The position numbers were made by a program, and so were the translations under genes. Below, piece after piece: positions 26,533 to 34,659 of a stretch of DNA of 64,000 nt. Origin of the DNA: CAVVST01 sp963750995 (lineage in GTDB: Bacteria > Acidobacteriota > Vicinamibacteria > Vicinamibacterales > UBA2999); NCBI GenBank assembly GCA_963750995.1, contig CAVVST010000004.1, forward strand, positions 744,001 to 808,000. The letters run 5' to 3'. The notes under the pieces were generated by a model. The model had not been told where the DNA came from. It worked only from the letters and a program-made list of their open reading frames with translations, and did not search any database. Position 1 is the first letter of the stretch, and each line of letters opens with the position of its first letter.

Positions 26533-27303
26533 GTGAACGCATCCTCCGGCATCGTCGCCATCGTGACCGGCGGCTCGCGCGGCATCGGCCTGGCGACGGC
26601 TCGGGCGTTGATTGGAACCGGTGCTCGCGTGGCGATCACCGCGACGTCCGACGAGACGCTGCGCGCAGCTGCCAGGGAGCTCGAAACACTGGCCGGCTCC
26701 GATGCGGTGCTGCCCATCCGCGCCGACGTTCGCCAGCAGGATCAGGTAGAGCAGGCGATCGATGCGGTCGTCCAGCGCTTCGGCGGACTCGACGTCCTGG
26801 TGAACAACGCCGGCGTCGGGATATTCCGATCCGTGACCGACATGACGGCGGATGAATGGCGCCGGGTGATGGAGACCAACCTGACCGGCGTCTTCTACTG
26901 CTGCCGCGCCGCGTTGCCCAGGCTGCGTGCACGCGGCGGCGGCTGGATCATCAACATCAGCAGCCTCTCGTCTACCGGTCCGTTCGCCGACGGCGCGGCG
27001 TACTGCGCGTCGAAAGCGGGACTCAATGCGTTCACCGAGGCGTTGATGCAGGAGGTGCGCCAGGACGGCGTCCGCGTCGCGTGCGTGCTGCCTGGTTCGG
27101 TGCGCACCGATTTCAGCCGACGATCGCCAGGGTCTGACGACCCATCGGCAAGCTCAGGGTCGTCTCGAGCGTCGTCGGGCGACGACTGGAAACTGGCGCC
27201 GGAAGACGTGGCGCAGGCGGTTGCGGAACTGATTGCGTTTCCGGCGCGCAGCCTGCCCAGCCGACTCGAGATACGGCCATCGCGGCCACCTAGGAAGGGA
27301 TAA
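26533..27303 (+). CDS. Short-chain dehydrogenase/reductase with repeat-derived insertion
   Basis: This classical SDR of 256 residues shows the NAD(P) motif TGGSRGIGLATA, the NNAG motif, the catalytic Ser in NISSLSSTG, and Tyr-x-x-x-Lys in YCASKAGLNA. The substrate is unknown. The C-terminal substrate loop contains SPGSDDPSASSGSSRASSGDD, encoded by a palindromic repeat (27136-27164), where relatives have only a few residues. The start is GTG 26533. It is divergent from the malate-dehydrogenase-like gene and followed after seven bases by a small protein gene. Confidence 0.9.
   Translation: MNASSGIVAIVTGGSRGIGLATARALIGTGARVAITATSDETLRAAARELETLAGSDAVLPIRADVRQQDQVEQAIDAVVQRFGGLDVLVNNAGVGIFRSVTDMTADEWRRVMETNLTGVFYCCRAALPRLRARGGGWIINISSLSSTGPFADGAAYCASKAGLNAFTEALMQEVRQDGVRVACVLPGSVRTDFSRRSPGSDDPSASSGSSRASSGDDWKLAPEDVAQAVAELIAFPARSLPSRLEIRPSRPPRKG
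27136..27164. repeat. Palindromic repeat inserted in frame within the SDR gene
   Basis: Arms gacgaccc (27136-27143) and gggtcgtc (27157-27164) enclose atcggcaagctca. The core cccatcggcaagctcaggg is a variant of the dispersed bacterial word CCCTTCGACAAGCTCAGGG. A related word (cccttcgacttcgctcaggg) occurs beside the IS element near 58371-58390. Confidence 0.65.
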
Positions 27304-27310
27304 GGGCCCC

Positions 27311-27562
27311 ATGTCCGCACTCGACAAGCACCGCGACGCGCTCGAAGTTCACGAGACGATGATGGGATCGACGAAAGGACGCCTGGCGGTGGCGCTCGAT
27401 CTGCTGACCGACGCGCTCGCGATGGTGGGACAGCACGGCGTGTATTGCCAGAGCACGCGTCTTCCGGGAAAACCGACGCTCGACATCGCGCTTGTCGTCG
27501 AGCAGATCGGCGACGCCAAGGAACTGCTGCAGAGCGTCATCGAGCTGGAGAGAGCGGGATGA
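27311..27562 (+). CDS. Small hypothetical protein (83 residues)
   Basis: No family is recognised. The product is soluble and probably helical (HRDALEVHETMMGSTKGRLAVALDLL and KELLQSVIELERAG at the ends), with one Cys in HGVYCQSTRLPGKP. ATG 27311 is seven bases after the SDR stop. Its stop overlaps the pseudokinase start as ATGA, so it is co-translated with the pseudokinase and may be its partner. A longer open frame beginning at 27233 would overlap the SDR and is less likely. Confidence 0.65.
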   Translation: MSALDKHRDALEVHETMMGSTKGRLAVALDLLTDALAMVGQHGVYCQSTRLPGKPTLDIALVVEQIGDAKELLQSVIELERAG

Positions 27563-28473
27563 GCGACGCCGCTCCGGCGCCGATTGGCGCCGTTGCGCAT
27601 TACAACCTGCTTGAACGGCTCGAGCCCGCGGGCCCGGGCGAGCTCTTCCGCGCGCGCGACACGCGGCTCGGACGCACCGTCGCCGTCCGCCTCCTGCCCG
27701 CCGACTTCACGGCCGATGCCGCCGGCCGCCAGTCGCTGATCGAGCAGGCGCGCTCGCTGATCGCGATGTCGCATCCCAACGTCACCACCGTGTTCGAGGT
27801 CGGCGAGCACCAGGCCCGCATCTACCTGGTGTTCGAGTTCCTGAAAGGACAGCCGCTGCGCGCCGAAATGGCGGGGCGGCCGATGAACGTGCGCCGCGCG
27901 GTGGAACTGGCGATCCAGATCGGCGACGGTGTCGCCGACGCCCACGCCAGCGGTTACGTCCACGGCGGGCTCAGTCCTGATTCGATCGTCGTGACCGAAA
28001 AGGGGCACGCGAAGATTCCGGCGTTCGAACTGGCCGCCAGGACCGGGTTTGAGCAGACCGCCTCCGGGGTGCGGCTCCGCGATTACGACTCGCCGGAGGA
28101 AGCGCGCGGCCAGGGTGCCGACGATCGGTCCGACATCTACTCCATCGGCGCCATCCTCTACGAGATGCTCACCACCCGGCGGCCGATGCACCGTGGCGCG
28201 TCGGCGCCGAGTGCGTCGAACAACGCGGTCCCGCCGGAAGTGGACGACATGGTCCTGAAGGCGCTGTCGCCGAATGTCGATTCGCGCTACCAGAGTGCGG
28301 CGACGTTTGTCGCGGAACTGCGCAGCGCCGCCGCCATCCTGGATGAGCGAGAGCGGGCGGTGGACGAAGGAGAAGCGGCGAAGGGGAACGGTATGAGCCT
28401 CGGGCGTGTGCTTGGCCTGACCGCGCTCATCATTCTCGGGCTGGGTCTGTTGATCGCGTGGATGATGCGCTGA
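27559..28473 (+). CDS. Membrane-anchored Ser/Thr pseudokinase
   Basis: The 304-residue product has a bacterial Hanks-type kinase fold followed by one C-terminal membrane helix (LGLTALIILGLGLLIAWMM). All three catalytic landmarks are changed. The VAIK lysine is Arg (VAVRLLP, 44), the HRD loop is HGG (YVHGGLSPDSIVV, about 134-146) and DFG is AFE (KIPAFELA). The regulatory F-helix DIYSIGAILYEM is kept, so the fold is probably intact. It likely acts as a scaffold or allosteric partner rather than a phosphotransferase. It is coupled by ATGA to the small gene before it. Its 3' end overlaps the convergent receiver-domain gene, and an FHA protein is encoded nearby. Confidence 0.88.
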   Translation: MSDAAPAPIGAVAHYNLLERLEPAGPGELFRARDTRLGRTVAVRLLPADFTADAAGRQSLIEQARSLIAMSHPNVTTVFEVGEHQARIYLVFEFLKGQPLRAEMAGRPMNVRRAVELAIQIGDGVADAHASGYVHGGLSPDSIVVTEKGHAKIPAFELAARTGFEQTASGVRLRDYDSPEEARGQGADDRSDIYSIGAILYEMLTTRRPMHRGASAPSASNNAVPPEVDDMVLKALSPNVDSRYQSAATFVAELRSAAAILDERERAVDEGEAAKGNGMSLGRVLGLTALIILGLGLLIAWMMR

Positions 28474-28810
28474 GTATCTGCCCGAGGTGCTCGGAGAACG
28501 CCGAGCGCGCCAGCACCTCGTCAATCCCTGCCGCGCGCGCCGCCGCGATCAGGTCCGTCTGCACGTGCGAGACATACCCCAGGGTCCGGATCGCTTTCAG
28601 CGACGGGTCGGCCTTCATCTGCGCGATGATCTCGAGCGGGCGCAACTTCGTGCTGTTCAGGTCGAGGATGACGAGCGAAGGCTGTTTTTCCCGGACCCGC
28701 GGCAGCGCCATCTCCGGCGATCGTTCGAAGAACACCGGCGCCGCCAGCGCCTTTGCCGCGGTTGAGATCTTGATGGAGAAGAGCAGGTCGTCTACGAGGC
28801 ACAGCACCAT
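28430..28810 (-). CDS. Stand-alone receiver-domain-like protein
   Basis: This 126-residue protein consists of a CheY-like receiver fold. An acidic pair lies near the N-terminus (LVDD), the phospho-acceptor is Asp50 in LVILDLNS, and a TLGYVSHV segment is at the usual Thr/Ser site. The normally invariant Lys is replaced in VLARSAF. It may be a weakly phosphorylated or non-canonical receiver. Its last 44 bases overlap the convergent pseudokinase gene, and it is divergent from the MBL hydrolase. No output domain and no dedicated kinase are adjacent. Confidence 0.75.
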   Translation of the reverse strand: MVLCLVDDLLFSIKISTAAKALAAPVFFERSPEMALPRVREKQPSLVILDLNSTKLRPLEIIAQMKADPSLKAIRTLGYVSHVQTDLIAAARAAGIDEVLARSAFSEHLGQILSASSTRSTDPARE

Positions 28811-28834
28811 GGGTCAACTTTACCGGGGAGCGCG

Positions 28835-29482
28835 ATGATTTTCGAAGTCCGCGCGGTTGCCCCGTTCTACAAGAACGGCTTCGTCATCGGCTGCGAACGG
28901 ACGCGCGAAGCGGTCGTGATCGATCCCGGCGACGAGGCCGGCGAGCTGCTTGCCGCCGTGCGCGATCGCGGCCTCGAGGTGACGCACATCCTCCTGACCC
29001 ACGCGCACATTGACCACATAACCGGCGTCGCGCAGGTCAAAGAGGCGCTGGATGTACCCGTCTATCTGCACCGGGATGACCTGCCGCTGTATGAGCACGC
29101 GGTCCAGCAGGGGCAGATGTTCGGATTTGCCGTCCGCCAGCCGCCGCCCGTTGACGTCTATTACGACCAGGGCCCGATCTTTTTCGGCGACTACGAAGTC
29201 CGCGTTCATCACACACCCGGCCACTGTCCGGGTGGCGTCTGCCTGCAGATCGGCAAGAAAGGCACCGTCGGCGTGGATTTGTTCGTCGGCGACACGCTGT
29301 TCGCCGGGTCGATCGGCCGGACCGACCTGCCGGGCGGCGATTACGAGGTCCTGCTGCGCTCGATTACCACGGTGTTGTTTCCACTGGGCGACGCCTTGGT
29401 TGTGCACCCGGGCCACGGCCCCGACACGACCATAGGCCGTGAGCGCACCACCAACCCGTTCGTGCTGGAGCACCGCGGTTAG
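28835..29482 (+). CDS. MBL-fold metallo-hydrolase (glyoxalase II-like)
   Basis: This 215-residue metallo-beta-lactamase-fold hydrolase has the metal motif THAHIDH, HHTPGHCPGG, FVGDTLF with the bridging Asp, and a late PGHGPDT histidine. This pattern is typical of YcbL-like glyoxalase II or persulfide dioxygenase relatives; the substrate is not established. ggggag precedes the ATG. The 3' end overlaps the convergent FHA gene by four bases. Confidence 0.9.
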   Translation: MIFEVRAVAPFYKNGFVIGCERTREAVVIDPGDEAGELLAAVRDRGLEVTHILLTHAHIDHITGVAQVKEALDVPVYLHRDDLPLYEHAVQQGQMFGFAVRQPPPVDVYYDQGPIFFGDYEVRVHHTPGHCPGGVCLQIGKKGTVGVDLFVGDTLFAGSIGRTDLPGGDYEVLLRSITTVLFPLGDALVVHPGHGPDTTIGRERTTNPFVLEHRG

Positions 29483-29778
29483 TCTTCGTCGCGCAGGGCG
29501 ATGAGCTCGACTCGCCCGACGCCGATGCGATCGCCCGGCGAGACGCGCGCGGTCTGCACTCGCTCGCCATTGACGAACGTGCCGTTGGTGCTGTCGAGGT
29601 CACGCACTTCGAGCCCGCCGTCGGGCAGCGCCGTCAACCGGCAGTGCACCCGCGACACGAGCGGCGCGTCGACAATGAAGTCGGCCCCGGTGGAGCGGCC
29701 GACGGTGCGAATGCCGCCGGGCATGACGCGGAAGGTTTTCTCAGGCTCGTTCTCGGCGGCGGTCCGTAGAATCCACAT
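29479..29778 (-). CDS. FHA-domain protein
   Basis: This 99-residue protein is one forkhead-associated domain, a phospho-threonine-binding module. Motifs are RTVGRSTGADFIVD, VSRVHCRL and DLDSTNGTFVNGERV, with the conserved GR, SxxH and NG residues. It probably reads Ser/Thr phosphorylation. The only kinase-like protein nearby is the inactive one at 27559-28473, so the source of phosphorylation is elsewhere. Its promoter region overlaps a short direct-repeat tract. Confidence 0.9.
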   Translation of the reverse strand: MWILRTAAENEPEKTFRVMPGGIRTVGRSTGADFIVDAPLVSRVHCRLTALPDGGLEVRDLDSTNGTFVNGERVQTARVSPGDRIGVGRVELIALRDED

Positions 29779-29790
29779 GGCACCCTATTA

Positions 29791-29820
29791 TTTGTGATTT
29801 GCGATTTGTGATTTGAGATT
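29791..29820. repeat. Short tandem gatttgtg-type repeat between divergent genes
   Basis: The gap contains tttgtgatttgcgatttg followed by tgatttgagatt, repeating gatttg three times at a 6-10 base period. It sits between the divergent FHA and methyltransferase genes, so it occupies both promoter regions. A single related word (ctgtgatttgacgg) occurs near 14686-14700. Confidence 0.6.
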
Positions 29821-29823
29821 GGA

Positions 29824-30654
29824 GTGGAAAGTCATTTCAAAGGCTGGCTGAAGCCGGGACCGGTGCCGCCGGGCGCACGCCTGCCCGTCGACGTCGCGGC
29901 CGATGAAACGCTCGATGCCATCAGCGGTCACTTCCGGATCTTCCAGCTGCGCAAACGACATCGATTCTCCACCGATGACCTGCTGACTGCGTGGTACGGG
30001 ACGGCCTGGGCGCCAAGTGCCGGCCGCGTGCTCGACCTTGGATCCGGGATCGGCTCAGTCGGGATGATCGCCGCGTGGCGGCTGACCGGCGCGTGCTTCG
30101 TCACGATTGAAGCGCAGGAAGAAAGCGTCAGGCTGGCGCGGAAATCGGCAGCGTACAACGGCCTGGCCGATCGGTACGACATCCGCCATGGCGATTTCAG
30201 GGATCCGCGCGCGCTTGGCCCAGACGAGCGTTTCGATCTGGTGCTCGCCAGCCCGCCGTATTTTCCGGTAGGCGCCGGTGTCGAGGGGGATCATCCCCAG
30301 AAGGTGGCATGCCGCTTCGAACTGCGCGGCGATATCACGGACTACGCGGCGGCGGCCGCAACACACGTGCAGCCCGGGGGATTCTTCGCGTGCGTGTATC
30401 CGGAGGAGCGGCGCGAGCGGCTGGAGGCGGCAGCCCTGGCCGCCGGATTTACCGTGGTTCGAAGGCGCCCGGTGGTCTTCCGCGAAGGGGAGCCGCCGCT
30501 GGTGAGTCTGTTCGGAATGATACGCGCAACGGATCTCCCGGCGCCGATGAGAGCCCGGACCTGGATCGAGCCGTCGCTTGTCATCCGGTCATCCGATGGA
30601 GCCGTCCACCCGGAGTACGCGGCCGTCAAGCTCTCAGTCGGCTTTCCGCCGTGA
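29824..30654 (+). CDS. SAM-dependent methyltransferase, TrmN6/YfiC-like
   Basis: This 276-residue class I methyltransferase shows motif I VLDLGSGIGSVGM, an acidic end to the second strand (VTIEAQEESVRLA) and the catalytic SPPYFP, a form of the N6-adenine NPPY. The leading ETLDAISG...RFSTDDLLTAW is like tRNA1(Val) A37 N6-methyltransferases, where the substrate is tRNA; that target is inferred. The start is GTG 29824. Its stop is immediately followed by the end of the convergent transglycosylase gene. Confidence 0.85.
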   Translation: MESHFKGWLKPGPVPPGARLPVDVAADETLDAISGHFRIFQLRKRHRFSTDDLLTAWYGTAWAPSAGRVLDLGSGIGSVGMIAAWRLTGACFVTIEAQEESVRLARKSAAYNGLADRYDIRHGDFRDPRALGPDERFDLVLASPPYFPVGAGVEGDHPQKVACRFELRGDITDYAAAAATHVQPGGFFACVYPEERRERLEAAALAAGFTVVRRRPVVFREGEPPLVSLFGMIRATDLPAPMRARTWIEPSLVIRSSDGAVHPEYAAVKLSVGFPP

Positions 30655-32133
30655 CTATTCGGCCCGCGGAGCGTCCTGCCCGGCGCCGAGGGACGCGGCC
30701 CGTTCCGTCCTGCCTCGATCGAACAGCCGGAGAATCCTATCGCTGGAGCGGAACTCGGTGAGGATTTCACCCTGACGGCTGCTGCGCTGCCCCTGCAGCA
30801 CGAACGTCAACGTCGTCGCCATCACCGAACCTTCTTCGCTCCGCGTCGCCTCGAAGCGGTCCCGAAAATTGATGAGAACCGAGTCGAATGCCCGGCTGTC
30901 CCACTCGGCCAGCGGCACGTCGAGCGACAGGAAATCCTCCAGCACCTCGGCGTAAGCGGCGCTCATCGGCCGATGCCAGAACGACACATCGGCGCCGAAG
31001 GCGCTCACGTAACTTGGCAGGTAGAGGTTGCTCCTCGCGGGCACCGAGCGTGTGAGCGCCGGGTTGAAGCGGCGGATCTCGTCGGTCGTGAGGCTGGTGG
31101 CGCGGGCGATTTCGGCAATCGTCAGGGTCTTTGGCGTGCGCATCGCGTAGATCTCGCGCTGCGGCGTCGTCTCCATCAGACGCTCGACGTTGATGATGTT
31201 TCCGAACACCATCTCTGCGTAGAGTGCGGAGCGAGGTCCGTAGGTGCCGTAGAGGTCGCGAAACGTTCGCGGTGCCAGGCTGCGCAGATCGCGGACGAAT
31301 TCACCGCCGAGGAAGTAGTGTTCGCGTACATCCTCGCCGCCCAGCCGCTCGCCGTTGATCAGCGTTCTGCCGACGTTCGTGCCGCCTGCGTGGTGTTCCG
31401 ACAGTGCCGGAATGAAGCTGCCGTACTTGGTGGCGAGAATAGTCAGATAGGCCGCGCAATACGGCGCCTGCGTCGTCTGGTTGTATCCCTCGATCACCTG
31501 CGGCGTCGCGAGCCGCTTGAGACGGTTCCAGTTGACCTGCAGCCATTGGCAGAAGCCGATTGCCCGCGCGCGCGATCGAACCGTGCCGCTGAAGCCCGAC
31601 TCGACGATTGCCTGCGCCAGGCCCATCTCGGCGGGTACGCCGAAGCGCTCGTAGATCGTCGCCCATTCGCGCAGGAAGGCGCCGTACCGGACGGCGTTCG
31701 GCAAGAGGAACAGCCCGCGCGTCGGGTTGTGGACGACGGGACCGACCCGAGCCTCGAGGCGGCGCGCCACTTCATCACGGCGACGGTCGAGATCGGCGGG
31801 AAGTTGGGCATCGGCGAGAACGATAGCGAGATCCGGGTCCTGCCAGACCGCGTCGCGGGTCCAGTTGCCCCTGGTGGGAAACGTGACCAGGAGCCGCCCC
31901 GTCTGCTCGGTGCCGAACGCAATCGAGCCGTCGGGTACCACGAACAGGTGCTGCCAGAACGGGTAAGAAGGACGGTACGACGCCAGCGCATCCTGGTCAG
32001 CCTCGAACCGCTCGCGCGCGGCTGAGTCGAACGTACGCGGCGGCGATTGCTCGGCTGAGCCGCGCGCGGCTAGCGCCGGAGCGAATGGCAGGGCGGCGAG
32101 CGCCGCCGTACAAATCAGGATCTTTCTTGTCAC
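30655..32133 (-). CDS. Secreted lytic transglycosylase with LysM-like domain (MltD-like)
   Basis: The 492-residue product has a Sec signal (MTRKILICTAALAALPFAPALA). An SLT-type domain carries the catalytic Glu178 in LAQAIVESGF. A LysM-like module lies near 335-375 (LTIAEIARATSLTTDEIRRFNP). The HHAGGTNVGRTLINGERLGG stretch is unlike standard MltD, so the family is divergent. It probably cleaves peptidoglycan glycan strands in the periplasm. It is convergent and abutting with the methyltransferase gene. Confidence 0.8.
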   Translation of the reverse strand: MTRKILICTAALAALPFAPALAARGSAEQSPPRTFDSAARERFEADQDALASYRPSYPFWQHLFVVPDGSIAFGTEQTGRLLVTFPTRGNWTRDAVWQDPDLAIVLADAQLPADLDRRRDEVARRLEARVGPVVHNPTRGLFLLPNAVRYGAFLREWATIYERFGVPAEMGLAQAIVESGFSGTVRSRARAIGFCQWLQVNWNRLKRLATPQVIEGYNQTTQAPYCAAYLTILATKYGSFIPALSEHHAGGTNVGRTLINGERLGGEDVREHYFLGGEFVRDLRSLAPRTFRDLYGTYGPRSALYAEMVFGNIINVERLMETTPQREIYAMRTPKTLTIAEIARATSLTTDEIRRFNPALTRSVPARSNLYLPSYVSAFGADVSFWHRPMSAAYAEVLEDFLSLDVPLAEWDSRAFDSVLINFRDRFEATRSEEGSVMATTLTFVLQGQRSSRQGEILTEFRSSDRILRLFDRGRTERAASLGAGQDAPRAE

Positions 32134-32189
32134 GGGTACCGCCCTGTTTATCGACCGTTTGGACCCGGGCCCGCAGGGATCCTAATTGA

Positions 32190-33254
32190 TCAGCTCGTCA
32201 GGGCGGATGTGACGGCGCGCGTCATGTCGGTGGTGGTCGCTTTGCCGCCCAAATCTGGTGTTTTCACCCGTTCGTCGCCGATGACCCGCTCAATGGCGGC
32301 CAGGATCCGGTCGTGGGCTGCGCGCTCGCCGAGGTGGTCGAGCATCATCGCCCCGGCCCATATGGCGGCGATCGGGTTGGCGATCCCTTTGCCGGCAATA
32401 TCGGGCGCCGACCCGTGAATCGGCTCGAACATCGAGGGTGTCGTCCGATCGGGATTGATGTTGCCGCCCGGCGCCACGCCGAGACTTCCCGAGATCGCCG
32501 ATCCGATGTCCGTCAGGATGTCGCCGAACAGGTTTGACGCGACGATCACGTCGAGCGTGTGGGGATGCGTAATCATGCGAGCCGCCATGGCGTCGACGTG
32601 ATACTTGCGCAGTGTCACGTCGGGGTAGTCCTTCGCGACGTTGGCCACGACCTCGTCCCACAGGACCATCGCGTGCTGCAAGGCGTTTGATTTCGTCGCG
32701 CTCGCCAGCATCTTTCGCGGCCGCGTCTTTGCCAGCTCGAACGCGTAGCGCGCGATCCGTTCGATTCCCCGCCGGGTGAAGATCCCCGTCTGTTCGGCAA
32801 GTTCGTCGGCGGTCCCGGCATGGAGACGCCCGCCGATGCCGCAGTATTCCCCCTCGGAGTTTTCGCGGACGCAGATCATGTCGATGTCGGCCGCGGCGCG
32901 GCCGGCCAGCGGCGAGCTGATGCCAGGCAGCAGCCGCATCGGCCGCAGGTTGACGTACTGCCTCAGTCCCTGGCGGAAGGGGAGGATCAGCTCCCGCGCC
33001 GAAATGTGATCGGGCACGCGCGGATCGCCAATGGCGCCCAGGTAAATCGCGTCGAACTTGCAGACCTGGTCGAGCCAGTCGGCGTCCATCATCCGGCCGG
33101 TCTGCAGGTAGAAATCGCAACCCCACGGAAGCTGGGTGAAGTCGCAGTGGAAGCTTGCCTGCGACGCCGCCATCTTCATGACTTCGATGCCGGCAGGAAT
33201 GACCTCTTTGCCAATACCGTCGCCGGCGATTACAGCTATGCGGTATGTCTTCAT
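32190..33254 (-). CDS. Tartrate/D-malate dehydrogenase family (beta-decarboxylating)
   Basis: This 354-residue member of the isocitrate/isopropylmalate dehydrogenase superfamily shows IAVIAGDGIGKEVIP, VRENSEGEYCG, the catalytic K/Y region, NLFGDILTDIGSAISGSLG and EPIHGSAPDIAGKGIANP. ENSEGEYCGIGGR is typical of tartrate dehydrogenase / D-malate dehydrogenase (TtuC, DmlA) rather than LeuB. It would oxidise D-malate or tartrate with NAD. It follows an SSS-type symporter gene by nine bases, suggesting uptake and use of an organic acid (inference). Confidence 0.9.
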   Translation of the reverse strand: MKTYRIAVIAGDGIGKEVIPAGIEVMKMAASQASFHCDFTQLPWGCDFYLQTGRMMDADWLDQVCKFDAIYLGAIGDPRVPDHISARELILPFRQGLRQYVNLRPMRLLPGISSPLAGRAAADIDMICVRENSEGEYCGIGGRLHAGTADELAEQTGIFTRRGIERIARYAFELAKTRPRKMLASATKSNALQHAMVLWDEVVANVAKDYPDVTLRKYHVDAMAARMITHPHTLDVIVASNLFGDILTDIGSAISGSLGVAPGGNINPDRTTPSMFEPIHGSAPDIAGKGIANPIAAIWAGAMMLDHLGERAAHDRILAAIERVIGDERVKTPDLGGKATTTDMTRAVTSALTS

Positions 33255-33263
33255 CTCAGTCCG

Positions 33264-34613
33264 TCATGCTAAGTGCGTTTTACCGGCGCCCGCAACCACC
33301 GCGAATGCGATCGCCGCGGCTGCCAGGCCGACCAGGGTCGGATCGAGCCCCCGATACGTGCCGGCGAATACGAACCGGACTATGAACATCGATACGACGC
33401 CGGCGGCGATCGCCGCCAGCGCCGCGGCCGATCCGGCGCGTGGCGCGTAAAGCCCGCCGAGAATCGGCACGAACAGGGTGACGACGAGCAGCGAATAGAA
33501 AATCGTCAGCGCGCCGATGACCGTCTCGAGCACGATGGCGAGCAGAACGCCAACCGCGCCGCCGACTGCCGCGCTGGCACGCGCGACCCGCAGCAGCTGC
33601 GCATCGGAGGCAGTGGGGGCGAGAAAGCGCTTGTAGAAGTCCTGGGACGCCGATGTCGAGAGCATGAACAGGATGGCGTCGCAGGTGTCCACTTCGGTCG
33701 AGAACACGGCCGCCAGCGCCAGCGCGCCGAGCCACGCCGGCAGCAGCTGCAGCAGCACCATTGGCAGCGCCATGTCGCGGTTCTCGAGACCGGGGACCGC
33801 GACGCGCGCGGCCATGCCGAGCAGCACCGGCGCGAACGCAAACAACATCAGAACCGCTGCGTTCAGCGCGATGCCTGTCCGCAGCGCGGGTTCGCTGCGC
33901 GCGCCCCACGACTTCTGGATCAGTCCCGGTGAAATGATGAAGGCGGGTGCGAGAAGAATGAAAAGCGTCCATCCGGAACCGGGTCCGGCCGAATACGTCA
34001 GGTCGCCAAACGAAGCCGGAAGATCCGGCCCCTGGAACGCCGCGACTCCACCGACGCGCTGAAGCGCGATCGGCAGAGCCAGCACAAATCCCGTCAGCAT
34101 CACCGCGAGCTGGAGGATGTTGACGCGCGCGGAACCGGCAAGGCCGCCGGCCGTGAAGTAGATCGTCATGATGCCGCCGCCGACAAGAGCGCCGGCCCAC
34201 CGGGGAATGCCGGTGAGGACATTGAGGATGGCGGCTCCGGCGATGAGCTGACCAGCCAGCAGCACCAGCGTGCCCAGGCCGACAAGCGCCGCCGCGACGC
34301 TGCGAACCGCCGTGCCGTACCGGTACTCGAGGTAATCGCCGGTGGTGTAGAAGTTGTGCGCCGTCGCCACCCGCCACAGTCGTGGCGCCACCCAGAACGC
34401 GAACACCAGCGAGCCAAGACCGGCTGAACCGACCCACCACCACGCGCCCAGTCCGTCGCGATACGCGAGCCCCGCGGCGCCGACCGTGGAACCGGCGCCG
34501 ATATTGGCGGCAATCATCGTGGTGAAAATCAGCCCTGGCCCGAGCTTCCGTCCGGCGACGAAGAAATCGCCGCTCCCCCGAACCAGCCGCGCGGACCAGA
34601 GTCCCAGCAGCAC
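33264..34613 (-). CDS. Sodium:solute symporter family transporter (SSS)
   Basis: This multi-helix permease of about 449 residues is of the SSS/SLC5 type. FFVAGRKLGPG, NIGAGSTVGAAGLAY, NFYTTGDYLEYRYG and the late FSTEVDTCDAILFMLSTSASQDFYKRF are characteristic. The start is unresolved. GTG 34613 would begin inside the first membrane helix. In-frame helical sequence (LTLHLALLIAYSAAIV) continues upstream to a CTG at 34658, directly after the P1 peptidase stop, with no ATG, GTG or TTG before it. The gene may start at CTG, or the region may hold an error. The substrate is unknown; the dehydrogenase downstream suggests a dicarboxylate. Confidence 0.88.
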   Translation of the reverse strand: MLLGLWSARLVRGSGDFFVAGRKLGPGLIFTTMIAANIGAGSTVGAAGLAYRDGLGAWWWVGSAGLGSLVFAFWVAPRLWRVATAHNFYTTGDYLEYRYGTAVRSVAAALVGLGTLVLLAGQLIAGAAILNVLTGIPRWAGALVGGGIMTIYFTAGGLAGSARVNILQLAVMLTGFVLALPIALQRVGGVAAFQGPDLPASFGDLTYSAGPGSGWTLFILLAPAFIISPGLIQKSWGARSEPALRTGIALNAAVLMLFAFAPVLLGMAARVAVPGLENRDMALPMVLLQLLPAWLGALALAAVFSTEVDTCDAILFMLSTSASQDFYKRFLAPTASDAQLLRVARASAAVGGAVGVLLAIVLETVIGALTIFYSLLVVTLFVPILGGLYAPRAGSAAALAAIAAGVVSMFIVRFVFAGTYRGLDPTLVGLAAAAIAFAVVAGAGKTHLA

Positions 34614-34659
34614 GATGGCCGCCGAGTAGGCGATGAGCAGCGCGAGATGGAGCGTCAGG

